Below are positions 8,384 through 17,343 of a stretch of 64,000 nucleotides of DNA, one piece after another. The notes beneath the pieces are model-generated. The model did no database searches and had not been told where the DNA came from. It worked only from the letters and a program-made list of their open reading frames with translations. The translations under genes and the position numbers were made by a program. The stretch comes from GCA-2683825 sp965662355 (GTDB lineage: Bacteria > Planctomycetota > UBA1135 > GCA-002686595): positions 1-64,000 of the forward strand of contig CBFIHP010000007.1 of assembly GCA_965662355.1 (NCBI GenBank), read 5' to 3'. Each line of letters starts with the position of its first letter. The stretch's first letter is position 1.

Positions 8384-9418
8384 ATGCGCTTCGAGAACGT
8401 ACGTATCGCCGCCATCGCCCACGCCCTACCGGAGGAGCGAATCACCTCGCTCCAGCTCGAAAAGGAGCTTTTGCCCCTTTACGAGCGCTTCCGGCTCCGC
8501 GAAGGCCGGCTGGAGCTGATGAGCGGCATCCGCGAGCGTCGATTCTTCGCCCGGGGAACCCGGCCCAGCCAGGCCGCGGCCCGGGCGGGCGAACGCGCCC
8601 TCGAACTCTCGGGGCTCCAGCGCGAGCGCATCGGCTGCCTGATCCACGGCGCGGTGTCCCGTGACTTCCTCGAGCCGGCGACCGCCAGCGTCGTCCACCG
8701 CCTGCTGGATCTACCGGATGGGTGCACCGTCTTCGACCTGTCGAACGCATGTCTCGGCGTCCTCAACGGGATGGTGTTGATCGCGGGCATGATCGAACGG
8801 GGTGACATCGAGGCGGGCATCGTCGTCTCCGGCGAGGACGGACGTGGTCTCGTCGAACAAACCATCAAGGATCTCCTGGCCTCCGAGAGCCTGGACAAGA
8901 AGGGCTTCAAGAACGCCTTCGCCTCGCTGACCATCGGCTCCGGTGCCGCGGCGGTGGTGCTCGAACGAGCCGATACGAAGAAGGGCCGGCGTCTCGTCGG
9001 CGGCTCGATCTTGTCGGCGACCCAGCACAACCTGCTCTGCCAGGGCGACAAGACCGACGCTTCCGGCGGGCCCCTGATGAACACGGACTCCGAAGCGCTG
9101 CTCCTCGCCGGCAACGAGCTGGCCGCGCGCAATTTCGAGGGTCTTCTCGAGACCCTCTCCTGGAAACGCGAGAGCATCGATCGAATCGTGACGCACCAGG
9201 TCGGCTCCGCACATCGCAAGCTGCTCCTGGAAACCCTGGAACTCGACAAGTCGCGCGACTACAGCACCTTCGAGATCCTCGGCAACACCGGCTCCGCCGC
9301 GCTACCGATGACGATGTCGATTGCGCTCGACGCGGGCTTCATCACCGCCGGCCAGCGACTCGCCCTGCTTGGCATCGGAAGCGGCTTGAACTGCTTGATG
9401 CTGGGCCTCGAGTGGTAG
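8384..9418 (+). CDS. 3-oxoacyl-ACP synthase III family (FabH/OleA-like) ketosynthase
   Basis: This is a 344-residue thiolase-fold condensing enzyme. The catalytic triad is readable: Cys123 in LSNACLGVLNGM, His271 in VTHQVGSAHRK and Asn301 in ILGNTGSAALP. The 'ACLG..NGM' context and the long N-terminal half are closer to OleA and other non-housekeeping KAS III enzymes than to FabH. A Claisen condensation of two acyl chains, or of an unusual primer, is therefore as likely as fatty-acid initiation. No oleBCD or other fab genes are adjacent, so the substrate cannot be settled. A Shine-Dalgarno for the next gene (AGGAG, 9417-9421) overlaps this gene's stop codon, indicating cotranscription with the metallopeptidase at 9431. 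Confidence 0.88.
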   Translation: MRFENVRIAAIAHALPEERITSLQLEKELLPLYERFRLREGRLELMSGIRERRFFARGTRPSQAAARAGERALELSGLQRERIGCLIHGAVSRDFLEPATASVVHRLLDLPDGCTVFDLSNACLGVLNGMVLIAGMIERGDIEAGIVVSGEDGRGLVEQTIKDLLASESLDKKGFKNAFASLTIGSGAAAVVLERADTKKGRRLVGGSILSATQHNLLCQGDKTDASGGPLMNTDSEALLLAGNELAARNFEGLLETLSWKRESIDRIVTHQVGSAHRKLLLETLELDKSRDYSTFEILGNTGSAALPMTMSIALDAGFITAGQRLALLGIGSGLNCLMLGLEW

Positions 9419-9430
9419 GAGCCTAGCCCC

Positions 9431-10432
9431 GTGACCGAGCCGCATTGGGTTCACGCCGGCGACGACGAACTGCTCCGCACGCCCTTGCGACGCTTGCGAC
9501 TGAAGCTCTCGGACAGCCCGCTGCACGCAAGGGTCGAGCGCCTCTACGAAGAGCTGGAGGCCCACGGAATTCGCTTTCGCCCCCACGTGTGGTTCTCCAC
9601 CGATTGGTTCTCGCCCGATACCGTCCCCGGGATCGCCGTGCCTTTCTATCTGGGTCACGAACGGCTCGCGCGCTTCGAGCGCCGCACGCACTTCAGCTGC
9701 GAGGGGCACGCCGAACGCGAGTGCTTGCGGCTCCTGCGTCACGAAGCTGGACATGCGATCGACACGGCCTTCGGCCTGGCGAGGCGCCCCACGTGGCGTG
9801 CGATCTTCGGCAAGCGCGGCGAACCGTATCGCAAGACCTACCGGGCCAACCCGTTCTCGAGCGACCACGTCCGCCATCTCCCACGCTGGTACGCCCAGAG
9901 CCATCCGGCCGAGGATTTCGCCGAGACCTTCGCCGTTTGGCTAGCGAAGGGAATCCGCGGCGCCCCCCGGGGAACGGGCGCTCGCGGCAAGCTGGAGCTG
10001 GTCGCCGAGCTGCTGTCCGAAATCGCAGGCCAGAAGCCCCGGCGGGTGCTGCGCGAACGGCCGTATTCCTTGGCGAGCTCCGAGGAGACCCTGGGCCAGC
10101 ATTACGCACGCAAGCGTCGGGAACGAGCCCGCGAACTCGCCCCACTGCACGGAGGCTTCCTCGACGGATACACGAGGCCCGGACAGCCCGTGTCGAAGAA
10201 CCCTGTAGCGGCGCACTTGCGGATCCTGGCGCCGAGGGTGCATGCGGCCCTCGCCCAGGAACCCGTGACCCGCTACGACATCGATCAGGTGCTCCATGGA
10301 CTCCTTCACGACGCAAAGCACCGGGGTCTTCGATGGAAGACACGCAAGCGTCCACGCGTCGATGGGATCGCGGGTTGCATCAGCGGTGCGTGGAACCGAC
10401 TTCAGAGGGGCATGGCCGCCCTTCCGCGATAG
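9431..10432 (+). CDS. Putative zinc-binding metallopeptidase (Peptidase_Mx-like)
   Basis: This is a 333-residue protein without a signal peptide. RHEAGHA at 103-109 is a zincin HExxH motif. It lies in a helix preceded by ECLRLL and is followed about 60 residues later by SHPAEDFAETFAVWL, whose acidic residues could supply the third metal ligand. This arrangement matches the putative zinc-binding metallopeptidase family (pfam15887-type). It starts with GTG 9431, with AGGAG spaced 9 bases upstream over the preceding stop codon, so it is in an operon with the ketosynthase. The next gene is an ATP-grasp ligase. I infer that the peptidase and ligase handle the same peptide or amide product. The substrate is unknown. 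Confidence 0.8.
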   Translation: MTEPHWVHAGDDELLRTPLRRLRLKLSDSPLHARVERLYEELEAHGIRFRPHVWFSTDWFSPDTVPGIAVPFYLGHERLARFERRTHFSCEGHAERECLRLLRHEAGHAIDTAFGLARRPTWRAIFGKRGEPYRKTYRANPFSSDHVRHLPRWYAQSHPAEDFAETFAVWLAKGIRGAPRGTGARGKLELVAELLSEIAGQKPRRVLRERPYSLASSEETLGQHYARKRRERARELAPLHGGFLDGYTRPGQPVSKNPVAAHLRILAPRVHAALAQEPVTRYDIDQVLHGLLHDAKHRGLRWKTRKRPRVDGIAGCISGAWNRLQRGMAALPR

Positions 10433-10499
10433 CCCTTGTAATGCCTCCCATCAGCTGGTGAGGTTAGTGAATCGCTCCTCCCTTCTCGAACTCTTCAGC

Positions 10500-11630
10500 A
10501 TGACGCCTTCGACCTCTTCCAAGCCCAAGACGACGTCCAAGCCCGCGAGCGCGGCCTCTGGGAAACGTAAGGAGAAGCCCCTGGCGCGCACGAAGAAGCG
10601 GCGAGTATTGATGGTTTGCCACGACGACCTCGTGCCGCCGGAGTCGATCAAGGGACGGTCGGATAAGGAAATCTCGGAATGGCGTACGGAATTCGATGTG
10701 CTCTCGACACTGCGGGACCTCGAGTATGACGCAGAGGTACTTGGAGTCGGCGAGGATGTGGATGCCATCCGTGAGGCCTTGCGTGAGTTCAAACCGCACG
10801 TGTGCTTCAACCTGATGGTCGAGTTCCACGGAGCAGGGAACTACGACCAGCACATCGCGAGTTACTTCGAGTTGCATCGCCAGCCGTACACGGGCTGCAA
10901 CCCGCGCGGGTTGACCCTGGCGCGCGACAAGGGACTGTCGAAGAAGATCCTCGAATGGCACGGCCTTTCGGTGCCCAAGTTCGGGGTCTTTCCGATGGAC
11001 AGGGGAACCAAGCGGTTGCGTCGTCCGGAGCACCTCGAATATCCGCTGTTCGTCAAGTCGTTGAACGAGGAGGCATCCCTCGGCATCTCGCGCAAGTCGA
11101 TCGTGAAGACCGACAAACAACTCGAACAGCGCGTGAAATACATCCACGAAAAGGTCGGCAGTGACGCGATCGCGGAGGAGTACATCGAAGGCCGTGAGTT
11201 CTACATCGGGATTCTGGGCAACAAGCGACTCGAGACCTTGCCCCTGTGGGAGCTGAACATCCCCAATCTGCCCGTGGGCGAACCGAGGATCGCCACACGC
11301 AAGCTGAAGTGGGACATCGGCTACCAGCGCACGATGGAGGTCAAGAACCACCGCGCCAAGGGGCTCAGCGACAAGCTGGAGGCCGATATCGCCCACGCCG
11401 CCAAGGGCGTGTATCGCGCCCTGGGCCTATCGGGCTTCGCGCGGCTGGACATTCGCATGCGTCCGGATGGGAGCTTTTTCTTCCTCGAAGCCAATCCCAA
11501 CCCCGACCTGACCTACGGCGAGGACTTCGCCGAGTCCGCCGAGGCTGCCGGCATCTCGTACGAGACGTTGATCGAACGGATCGTGGATCTCGGCGCTCGA
11601 TATCCGGTCGAGTGGAAGCGCAACAGCTGA
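10500..11630 (+). CDS. D-alanine-D-alanine ligase-like ATP-grasp enzyme
   Basis: This is a 376-residue cytoplasmic protein. After a basic, Ser/Thr/Lys-rich tail (about 1-33) it has a pre-ATP-grasp domain (RRVLMVCHDDLVPPE). The ATP-grasp core follows, with YTGCNPRGLTLARDKGLSKK, YPLFVKSLNEEASLGISRKS (phosphate/adenine-binding Lys), AEEYIEGREFYIGILG and the Mg-binding FLEANPNPDL. These are D-Ala-D-Ala ligase superfamily hallmarks, but the sequence is longer and different from housekeeping Ddl. It probably makes an amide bond on another carboxylate/amine pair. No murein genes are adjacent. The ATG at 10500 lacks a Shine-Dalgarno. An in-frame GTG at 10467 has GGTGAGG just upstream and is a serious alternative. 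It overlaps the next gene by 19 bases. Confidence 0.88.
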   Translation: MTPSTSSKPKTTSKPASAASGKRKEKPLARTKKRRVLMVCHDDLVPPESIKGRSDKEISEWRTEFDVLSTLRDLEYDAEVLGVGEDVDAIREALREFKPHVCFNLMVEFHGAGNYDQHIASYFELHRQPYTGCNPRGLTLARDKGLSKKILEWHGLSVPKFGVFPMDRGTKRLRRPEHLEYPLFVKSLNEEASLGISRKSIVKTDKQLEQRVKYIHEKVGSDAIAEEYIEGREFYIGILGNKRLETLPLWELNIPNLPVGEPRIATRKLKWDIGYQRTMEVKNHRAKGLSDKLEADIAHAAKGVYRALGLSGFARLDIRMRPDGSFFFLEANPNPDLTYGEDFAESAEAAGISYETLIERIVDLGARYPVEWKRNS

Positions 11631-12598
11631 CCCGAGAACGCATCAGCCTCGGGGTCGGGATCGGTTTCCTGGCAGTTTCGCTCCTGTGTCTGTCCCCGTC
11701 CTTCTTCTGGTTGGGCGAGCTCGCCTGTGGGTTTCGATGGCACCTCGGCTGGATCGGACTTCTCACCTTGATCCCGGTCTTGGTTCATAAACATCGGCTT
11801 CTCGCCTTCGCGGTCGGCCTGCTCTCGATCGGACACCTCTATCCCGAAGGGGTGCTCTACTTCGGTTCGACGGTGGAATCGGGAATCGGTCAGGGTGCCG
11901 GGGACTTGAAGCTCGCAAGTGCCAACCTGCGCTGGAGCAACGAGGATCGCAGTACGCCACTGGCCTGGATTCGGGCCGAAGAGGCGGATGTCCTGGCGCT
12001 CCTGGAAGTCACGCAGCCGTGGCTTCCCTTGCTCGAAGAGCTGAAAGAACTCTATCCCTACCAGCTGCTCGGTGGATCCGACGAGCTCTGGGTGGAGAAC
12101 ACGTGGGGCATCGCGCTCTTGTCGCGCCTGCCCTTCGTAGCGACCCGAAAGATCCCCCTCCCGAAGCACGACCTGCCTCTACTGGAAGCGGTTGTGGTCC
12201 ACGCGGGGCGCTCGCTCACGCTGCGCACGACCCACCCCATGCGTCCGGGAAGCCCCGAGCGCATCGCCCAGCGCAACTTACAACTGCGTTCGCTGATCGG
12301 GCTCGACTGGAACGAGCCGGTGGTACTCCTCGGCGATCTCAACGTCACGACGTACACCCCCAGCTTCAGGGAACTCTGTGCTGAAACCGGGCTTCGTGAC
12401 TCGCGGGCGGGCTTCGGGCGACAGCCGTCCTTCCATTTCGGCGAGTACTTTGGTGTGGGCTCGCTCTTCCCCCTGAGCCTCGCGATCGATCACATCCTTC
12501 TCAGCTCGGACTTCGAGGTTCGCGGGCGCTATCGAGGACCCCATATCGGCAGCGACCACGTGCCGATCGTCTGTAGGATCGCTTTCGCGGAACGCTAG
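11612..12598 (+). CDS. Membrane-attached endonuclease/exonuclease/phosphatase (EEP) family protein
   Basis: This is a 328-residue protein. Residues about 10-90 hold three hydrophobic segments (VGIGFLAVSLLCLSPSFFW, HLGWIGLLTLIPVLVHKH, LLAFAVGLLSIGHLY). An extracytoplasmic EEP domain follows with the usual catalytic motifs: ANLRWSN, LLEVTQPW (metal-binding Glu), TTHPMRPGSP, LLGDLNVTTYTPSF (Asp/Asn) and the terminal GSDHVPI His. This architecture is typical of bacterial membrane EEP proteins, whose substrates are mostly unknown (phosphoesters, lipids or nucleic acid). The only in-frame start compatible with the first helix is GTG 11612, which overlaps the end of the ATP-grasp gene. The start is therefore uncertain, but cotranscription is clear. 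Confidence 0.85.
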   Translation: MEAQQLTRERISLGVGIGFLAVSLLCLSPSFFWLGELACGFRWHLGWIGLLTLIPVLVHKHRLLAFAVGLLSIGHLYPEGVLYFGSTVESGIGQGAGDLKLASANLRWSNEDRSTPLAWIRAEEADVLALLEVTQPWLPLLEELKELYPYQLLGGSDELWVENTWGIALLSRLPFVATRKIPLPKHDLPLLEAVVVHAGRSLTLRTTHPMRPGSPERIAQRNLQLRSLIGLDWNEPVVLLGDLNVTTYTPSFRELCAETGLRDSRAGFGRQPSFHFGEYFGVGSLFPLSLAIDHILLSSDFEVRGRYRGPHIGSDHVPIVCRIAFAER

Positions 12599-12740
12599 AT
12601 TCCCCGCAACGTGCAATACGGTGCCAGGACAGATTCTCCACTCGGGGCCGGGTCCACACCCAGGCTCACACCTGACCGACCGCTCCGCCCCACAACGGCG
12701 ACATGCAGGCCCCCGACGGTATAACCCAGAAACCTTCGGG

Positions 12741-15071
12741 CTAGCCGCCCAGGCGTGAAGACTCGAGGCCCATCGGACGCGGCTCTTTCTCGCCCTCGAT
12801 GAACAGCAGCGCACGGTTCAGCGGGATGTCCTCGAAAACCTGCTTCTCTTGACCAGGCCACTGGATTTCCAGCCGGCGCACGCGTTCCGCCTCACCCAAG
12901 CCGATGGTCTGTTGCAGCGGGTTGCAGCCGAAGCTGGCTCCGCTGTTGATCCAGCGATAGAGCGTGCGGACCTCGCCGTTCTCCTGCGATAGCTCGAGCC
13001 GCAGGCGGGCACCGATGGCGCACCGATTGGCCTTCGTGCCCTGCAGCTTCACGGTCAACCAGCGATTGCCGAAGCCGGGGTTTTCGAACAAGGCATCCTC
13101 GAACTTGTCACCGGGCCAGGCGCCCCCCATCTGGGCATAGATGTCGTTGTCGCCGTCGTTGTCGATGTCGCCGAAGGCCACTCCGTGGCCCTTCTGCAGG
13201 TGGCCGAAGCCGCCCGCCATGGTGACATTGGCGAAGTCCTTGGCTCCGCGACTCAAGAACATGAGGTTCGGACGCAATTCCGAATAGGGCACGTTGCCGG
13301 TTCCGAGGTAGTAGTCGAGAAAGCCGTCCCCATCCAGGTCGCCGAAGTTCGCTCCCATGGGCTGGGTCGGGTAGTCGACGCCGTACTCCTTGGCGACATC
13401 GGTGAAGTTGCCCTTGCCGTCGCCACGATAGAGGTGATCGTGCCCGATGCGCACGCCCTTCGAGGCCAGAACCGCGACCGGACCGCTGGAAGCGGAGGCG
13501 TAGATGTCCAGATTGCCGTCGTTGTCGAAGTCCCAGAACCAACACGGGAAACCTGCCAGGGGATCGGTGACACGGAGCTTCTCCGCAACCTCGGTGAACT
13601 TGCCGTTGCCCTCGTTGCGATAGAGCCGATTCGGCCCCCCGCCGGGGATGATCATGACCGGGTTCGGCGAGCCGACGGAGACGTAAAGGTCCGGATCCCC
13701 ATCGGAGTCGTAGTCACCAAAGGAGGAGCCCATGCAGAAGAACTCCCCGGCCACACCGGCCTCGACTGCGACGTCGGTAAAGGTGCCATCCCCGTTGTTG
13801 CTGAACAGCTGGCAGGGTGCGCTGAAATCTTCCGAGGATTCGTTGCCGACGAAGAGGTCGAGGTCACCGTCGAGATCGTAGTCCGCCCAGGCGCCGCTCT
13901 TGGTCGGGTAGGCACGTTCGCCCAGGCCCGCTGCATAGGTGACGTCGGTGAAGGTCTTGTCGCCGTTGTTCCGCAGGAGCGAATTCGGGTGCCGGCCGCG
14001 GTTGCGCAACCACGCCCCGCGCAGCACGTAGATGTCGATGTCACCATCGTTGTCGTAGTCGGCTTGCACCATGTTCAAGCCGCCGAAAAAGCCTTTCAAC
14101 CCCGATGAAGCGGTGTGGTCCGAAAAGGTCCCATCGCCCTGATTCACGAAGAAGCGCATCTCGCCTTCGCGGTCCCAGGACGAGGTCACGATGTCGAGGT
14201 TGCCGTCGCCCGTCAGGTCGTCCAACACGACGCCACCCGAAAGCCCGAGGGTGTCGATGCCGAGCTTCGGACCGACGTTCTCGAAGTGCGGAAACTCGAA
14301 GTCGATCTCGAACGCGTCCAGATCGACGCAGTATTCCTCGGGCACGCCAGCGGGATATTCGCCCAGGGTCATGTGGGCGATGTTCATCAACCACATCGCC
14401 GGTAGCTGGCACTCGAGCGCCTCCTTGACACTCATCGTCTCCGGGCGGTTCTCGAGGATCTTCGTGAACCACTGGATGGCCCCTCGGGAGCCCCGCGGCT
14501 CGTCGTGCAGGCCTTCGCCTCGAATCGGGAAGATGCAGCTCTCGGCGGAGTAGCGCCGGCAGCAGTTTTCGATCTCGCCCAGGCGCAGATAGGCCACGCC
14601 CAGGTTCAGCATAGTGCGGTTCTGTTGATAGACCCGGGCTTCGGCCATCTTCGGGATGAGGCCGTCGCGCACGGCGGCGCCAAAGTCGACGTCAGCCATG
14701 AGCTCGATGGCCTGCTTCAGAAACTCGATCCCCTTCTCCGCTCCGCCCTCGCGCAGCTCGGCCATGCCGAGGCCGTTGTACAGCTGCCAGGCATCGAACG
14801 CGGAGATCGCGTCGGGCTCGCGATCCTCCGCGGTCATGTTGGCGTGCCGCGCCCGCAGGACGTCGCTCAACGGACGCTTCGCATGGGCCTCGGCGATTCC
14901 CGCCAGGGCCTTGCGCATGCGTTCGTGGGCACTGCGCTCGAGCGCCGCGGCCTCGCGTGCCTCGACTTGCTGCGGACCTGTCTCCTGGCCGAACGCCGAT
15001 GCGAACGAACCGGAAGCCAGGGCGAGGACACCGAGCCACCGAAGGACTCTGGGGCTGGATTGGGGGAACAT
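12741..15071 (-). CDS. Secreted CRTAC1-type protein: TPR-like region, VCBS/FG-GAP repeats, ASPIC/UnbV
   Basis: This is a 776-residue secreted protein. ATG 15071 gives a signal peptide (RVLRWLGVLALASGSFASAFG). Residues about 60-200 are helical and TPR-like (GLGMAELREGGAEKGIEFLKQ). Seven Ca2+-binding DxDxDGxxD units follow (DLTGDGNLDIV, DYDNDGDIDIY, DYDLDGDLDLF, DYDSDGDPDLY, DFDNDGNLDIY, DLDGDGFLDYY, DIDNDGDNDIY), forming a beta-propeller of FG-GAP/VCBS type. An ASPIC/UnbV domain closes the protein (CAIGARLRLELS, INSGASFGCNPLQQTIGLG). Such proteins are abundant in Planctomycetota and probably mediate cell-surface binding; no enzyme activity is known to me. The frame is open upstream to 15164, but the signal peptide decides for 15071. 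It is convergent with the EEP gene. Confidence 0.92.
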   Translation of the reverse strand: MFPQSSPRVLRWLGVLALASGSFASAFGQETGPQQVEAREAAALERSAHERMRKALAGIAEAHAKRPLSDVLRARHANMTAEDREPDAISAFDAWQLYNGLGMAELREGGAEKGIEFLKQAIELMADVDFGAAVRDGLIPKMAEARVYQQNRTMLNLGVAYLRLGEIENCCRRYSAESCIFPIRGEGLHDEPRGSRGAIQWFTKILENRPETMSVKEALECQLPAMWLMNIAHMTLGEYPAGVPEEYCVDLDAFEIDFEFPHFENVGPKLGIDTLGLSGGVVLDDLTGDGNLDIVTSSWDREGEMRFFVNQGDGTFSDHTASSGLKGFFGGLNMVQADYDNDGDIDIYVLRGAWLRNRGRHPNSLLRNNGDKTFTDVTYAAGLGERAYPTKSGAWADYDLDGDLDLFVGNESSEDFSAPCQLFSNNGDGTFTDVAVEAGVAGEFFCMGSSFGDYDSDGDPDLYVSVGSPNPVMIIPGGGPNRLYRNEGNGKFTEVAEKLRVTDPLAGFPCWFWDFDNDGNLDIYASASSGPVAVLASKGVRIGHDHLYRGDGKGNFTDVAKEYGVDYPTQPMGANFGDLDGDGFLDYYLGTGNVPYSELRPNLMFLSRGAKDFANVTMAGGFGHLQKGHGVAFGDIDNDGDNDIYAQMGGAWPGDKFEDALFENPGFGNRWLTVKLQGTKANRCAIGARLRLELSQENGEVRTLYRWINSGASFGCNPLQQTIGLGEAERVRRLEIQWPGQEKQVFEDIPLNRALLFIEGEKEPRPMGLESSRLGG

Positions 15072-15229
15072 GCGGGTTGGAGAGCGGTCCTCTATCCTAC
15101 CAACGGTCTGCTGGACTCCCACGAGGGGGTCGCGCGAGACCCCTCTTACGTTCCCGGTGGGCAATCGTTGGACGGACGCGGGAATCCGTTTCTCTCGCCC
15201 GCCCGTTCCATCCGTGGATCTTTTCCGGA

Positions 15230-17116
15230 TCAGGGCGCCTTGAGGATCGCCTTGAGGAGCAGGACCTCGGTCCCACGCTGCACCTCGAAGGTCACGGCGT
15301 CGCCGGGCTCGTGCTTGGCGAGCATGCTCATCCAGGCCTGGAAGTTCTCGATCTCCTTTTCGTTCCAGGTGAGGATGCGGTCATCCGGCTTCACGCCGCC
15401 CTCGGCCGCGGAGGAGTCCGGGGTCACGGAAGCGACCCTCAGACCCGGGGCGACAGCGTCGTCGTTGGCATTGGCCAGGCGCACGCCAAAGCGCACCTTG
15501 GGGCGCTGGTTGCGGGCCGCGCGGCGGGAGTTGCTCATGCGCTGGAACTCGAAGCCCTCGCCGTAAGCAGCGACGGCCATGCCGATCTCGTGAAACAGCG
15601 AGACCGTACGCACCGCGTCGATGCGGTTGATCTTCGAAGTCACGTCGCGCGGGGTGTGATAGTCCTGGTGAAAGTCAGCGATGATGCCGAACAGGACCGG
15701 CACATTCTTCGTGTAGAAGGAGGTGTGGTCGCTGGCACCGGACATGCCCTCGGGCTGGACGATATCGAGCTGGCTGTTGTCGAAGATCGGGGCCAGGAAC
15801 TCGTCCATGCCCTTGCCGGTCTTCGCGCCAGACAGCGAAAGGCGCCTGTTCTCGATGCGCCCGATCATGTCGAAGTTGACCATCAGCGCGTGATCCTCGA
15901 TCGGGATCAACGGGTTGTTCGCGTAGTAGCGCGATCCGTTCAAACCCGACTCCTCGGCACTGAAACCGACGAACAGGACCGAACGCACCGAGGCGTCGTC
16001 GCCCATGGCGGCATAGTCTTCGGCCATGCGCTTGGCGATCATCAGCACGGCGGCACTGCCGCTGGCGTTGTCGTCCGCACCGGGGTGCAACACGCGGCCA
16101 CGCTCGTTCGCGGCTCCGCGCGATCCAAAATCGCCCTGGCCAAGGTGATCCAGGTGAGCGCCAATGACGATCATCTCGTCCTTCAGCTCGCCCTTGCCGG
16201 GAAGCAGAGCCCCGACGTTCTCGGCGATCATCTTCTCGAGCTTCATCTCGACGCTGATCTCGATCTCGCCCTTGAGATCGATGATCTGAGGCGCTTGGTC
16301 GGCCAGCTTGCGCAACTCGATGGCGGAGCGTCCTTCGGGATCCATTTTACCCAGCAGCCGTTCGCCGGCCTCGATGCTGACGTGCATGACCGGAACGTCC
16401 ATGCCACCTCTGCCGCCGCGGAAGCTCAACAGGGATTTCGTGCCGTCGTGATTCGCGTCAGGCGGGTTGATCATGATGACGCCGACCGCGCCGCGCTCAG
16501 CGGCCTCGCGAAGCTTGGGGAAATAGGATGCGCGAGTGCTCCAGCGCTGGTCACCCAGTTTCGTGTTCCCCGCTTCGGTCATCGGCTCGAGGCGGAAGAG
16601 CACGGCGATCTTGCCACTGAGATCATCCCCCTCGGCGTAACTCTGATAGTCCCCTTCGTCCTTGGTGCGGGGCAGCGAATAGCCCACGAAGACCGCGGGT
16701 GCCTTGACACTGCCTGAGCCTCCCACGGCGAGGGGCGTGAAGTCCGCGCCAAGCTCGAGGTTCGTGACGCCGTCTTCCGTATAGGAAAACGAAGCACTCA
16801 GCAGTTCCGCCTTGGGAGCTAGCTCGAAGGGCTGGCGGTACGTGCCATCCCACGGCGCTTCGAGTCCGGCATCCTTGAAATAGAATTCCATGTACTCCTT
16901 GGCGAGCTCCATCCCGCGCGTTCCCGGCAAACGCCCTTCCATCCACGGCGAGGCCAGGGTCACGATGTGATCGTTGTACACATCCACCGCAGCCGCGAAT
17001 TCAGGGTCGAGCGCTTCCGCATCGCCAGCGCCAGCGGCTTCCTGGGCGAAGGGCGTGACGGCAAGCAGCGCGAAGGAAAAGGAAATAGTGGCCGCAGTGA
17101 AACGGGATCTTCTCAT
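15230..17116 (-). CDS. Secreted M28 family zinc aminopeptidase with PA and PDZ domains
   Basis: This is a 628-residue protein. ATG 17116 has a GAGAAG Shine-Dalgarno and opens a signal peptide (FTAATISFSFALLAVTPFAQ). A PA insert occupies about 100-260. The M28 catalytic core has the co-catalytic zinc ligands in order: GAHLDHLGQG (His), PGADDNASGSAA (bridging Asp), SAEESGLNGS (catalytic Glu/ligand Glu), NFDMIGR (Asp) and FHQDYHTPRD (His). The last ~95 residues form a PDZ domain (LRVASVTPDSSAAEGGVKPD). It should trim amino-terminal residues of peptides in the periplasm or outside. It is followed by the CRTAC1 gene (158-base gap) and is divergent from the metal-transport cassette starting at 17344. 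Confidence 0.94.
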   Translation of the reverse strand: MRRSRFTAATISFSFALLAVTPFAQEAAGAGDAEALDPEFAAAVDVYNDHIVTLASPWMEGRLPGTRGMELAKEYMEFYFKDAGLEAPWDGTYRQPFELAPKAELLSASFSYTEDGVTNLELGADFTPLAVGGSGSVKAPAVFVGYSLPRTKDEGDYQSYAEGDDLSGKIAVLFRLEPMTEAGNTKLGDQRWSTRASYFPKLREAAERGAVGVIMINPPDANHDGTKSLLSFRGGRGGMDVPVMHVSIEAGERLLGKMDPEGRSAIELRKLADQAPQIIDLKGEIEISVEMKLEKMIAENVGALLPGKGELKDEMIVIGAHLDHLGQGDFGSRGAANERGRVLHPGADDNASGSAAVLMIAKRMAEDYAAMGDDASVRSVLFVGFSAEESGLNGSRYYANNPLIPIEDHALMVNFDMIGRIENRRLSLSGAKTGKGMDEFLAPIFDNSQLDIVQPEGMSGASDHTSFYTKNVPVLFGIIADFHQDYHTPRDVTSKINRIDAVRTVSLFHEIGMAVAAYGEGFEFQRMSNSRRAARNQRPKVRFGVRLANANDDAVAPGLRVASVTPDSSAAEGGVKPDDRILTWNEKEIENFQAWMSMLAKHEPGDAVTFEVQRGTEVLLLKAILKAP

Positions 17117-17343
17117 CTGGACTTCTCGTGCCAGGGGTGAACCAGGCGTACCGTGGAATCGGGCCCGTTGGGCGGGCCCCAGGTAGTTGATCTGGCGAAA
17201 GTAGAGCTGGCCGCGTGAGGAACGCGACCTGGCAGCTGAGTATACTCGCACGCTCTGGTCTGTCCGGAGCCGAGGCCGACCCGAGGAGCGTCATTACGAA
17301 GGAACAACACGTTTCGCCTGAATCTCGGGCAAGCCAATGGGCC

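Noticed and set aside
8384..9418. Annotation as housekeeping FabH
   Set aside because: The active-site context and lack of fab neighbours leave OleA-type or other KAS III activity equally likely, so no gene symbol was given.
14505..16717. Plus-strand open frames opposite the CRTAC1 and M28 genes
   Set aside because: Both minus-strand genes have signal peptides and complete domain motifs. The opposite frames lack any and show mirrored codon bias.
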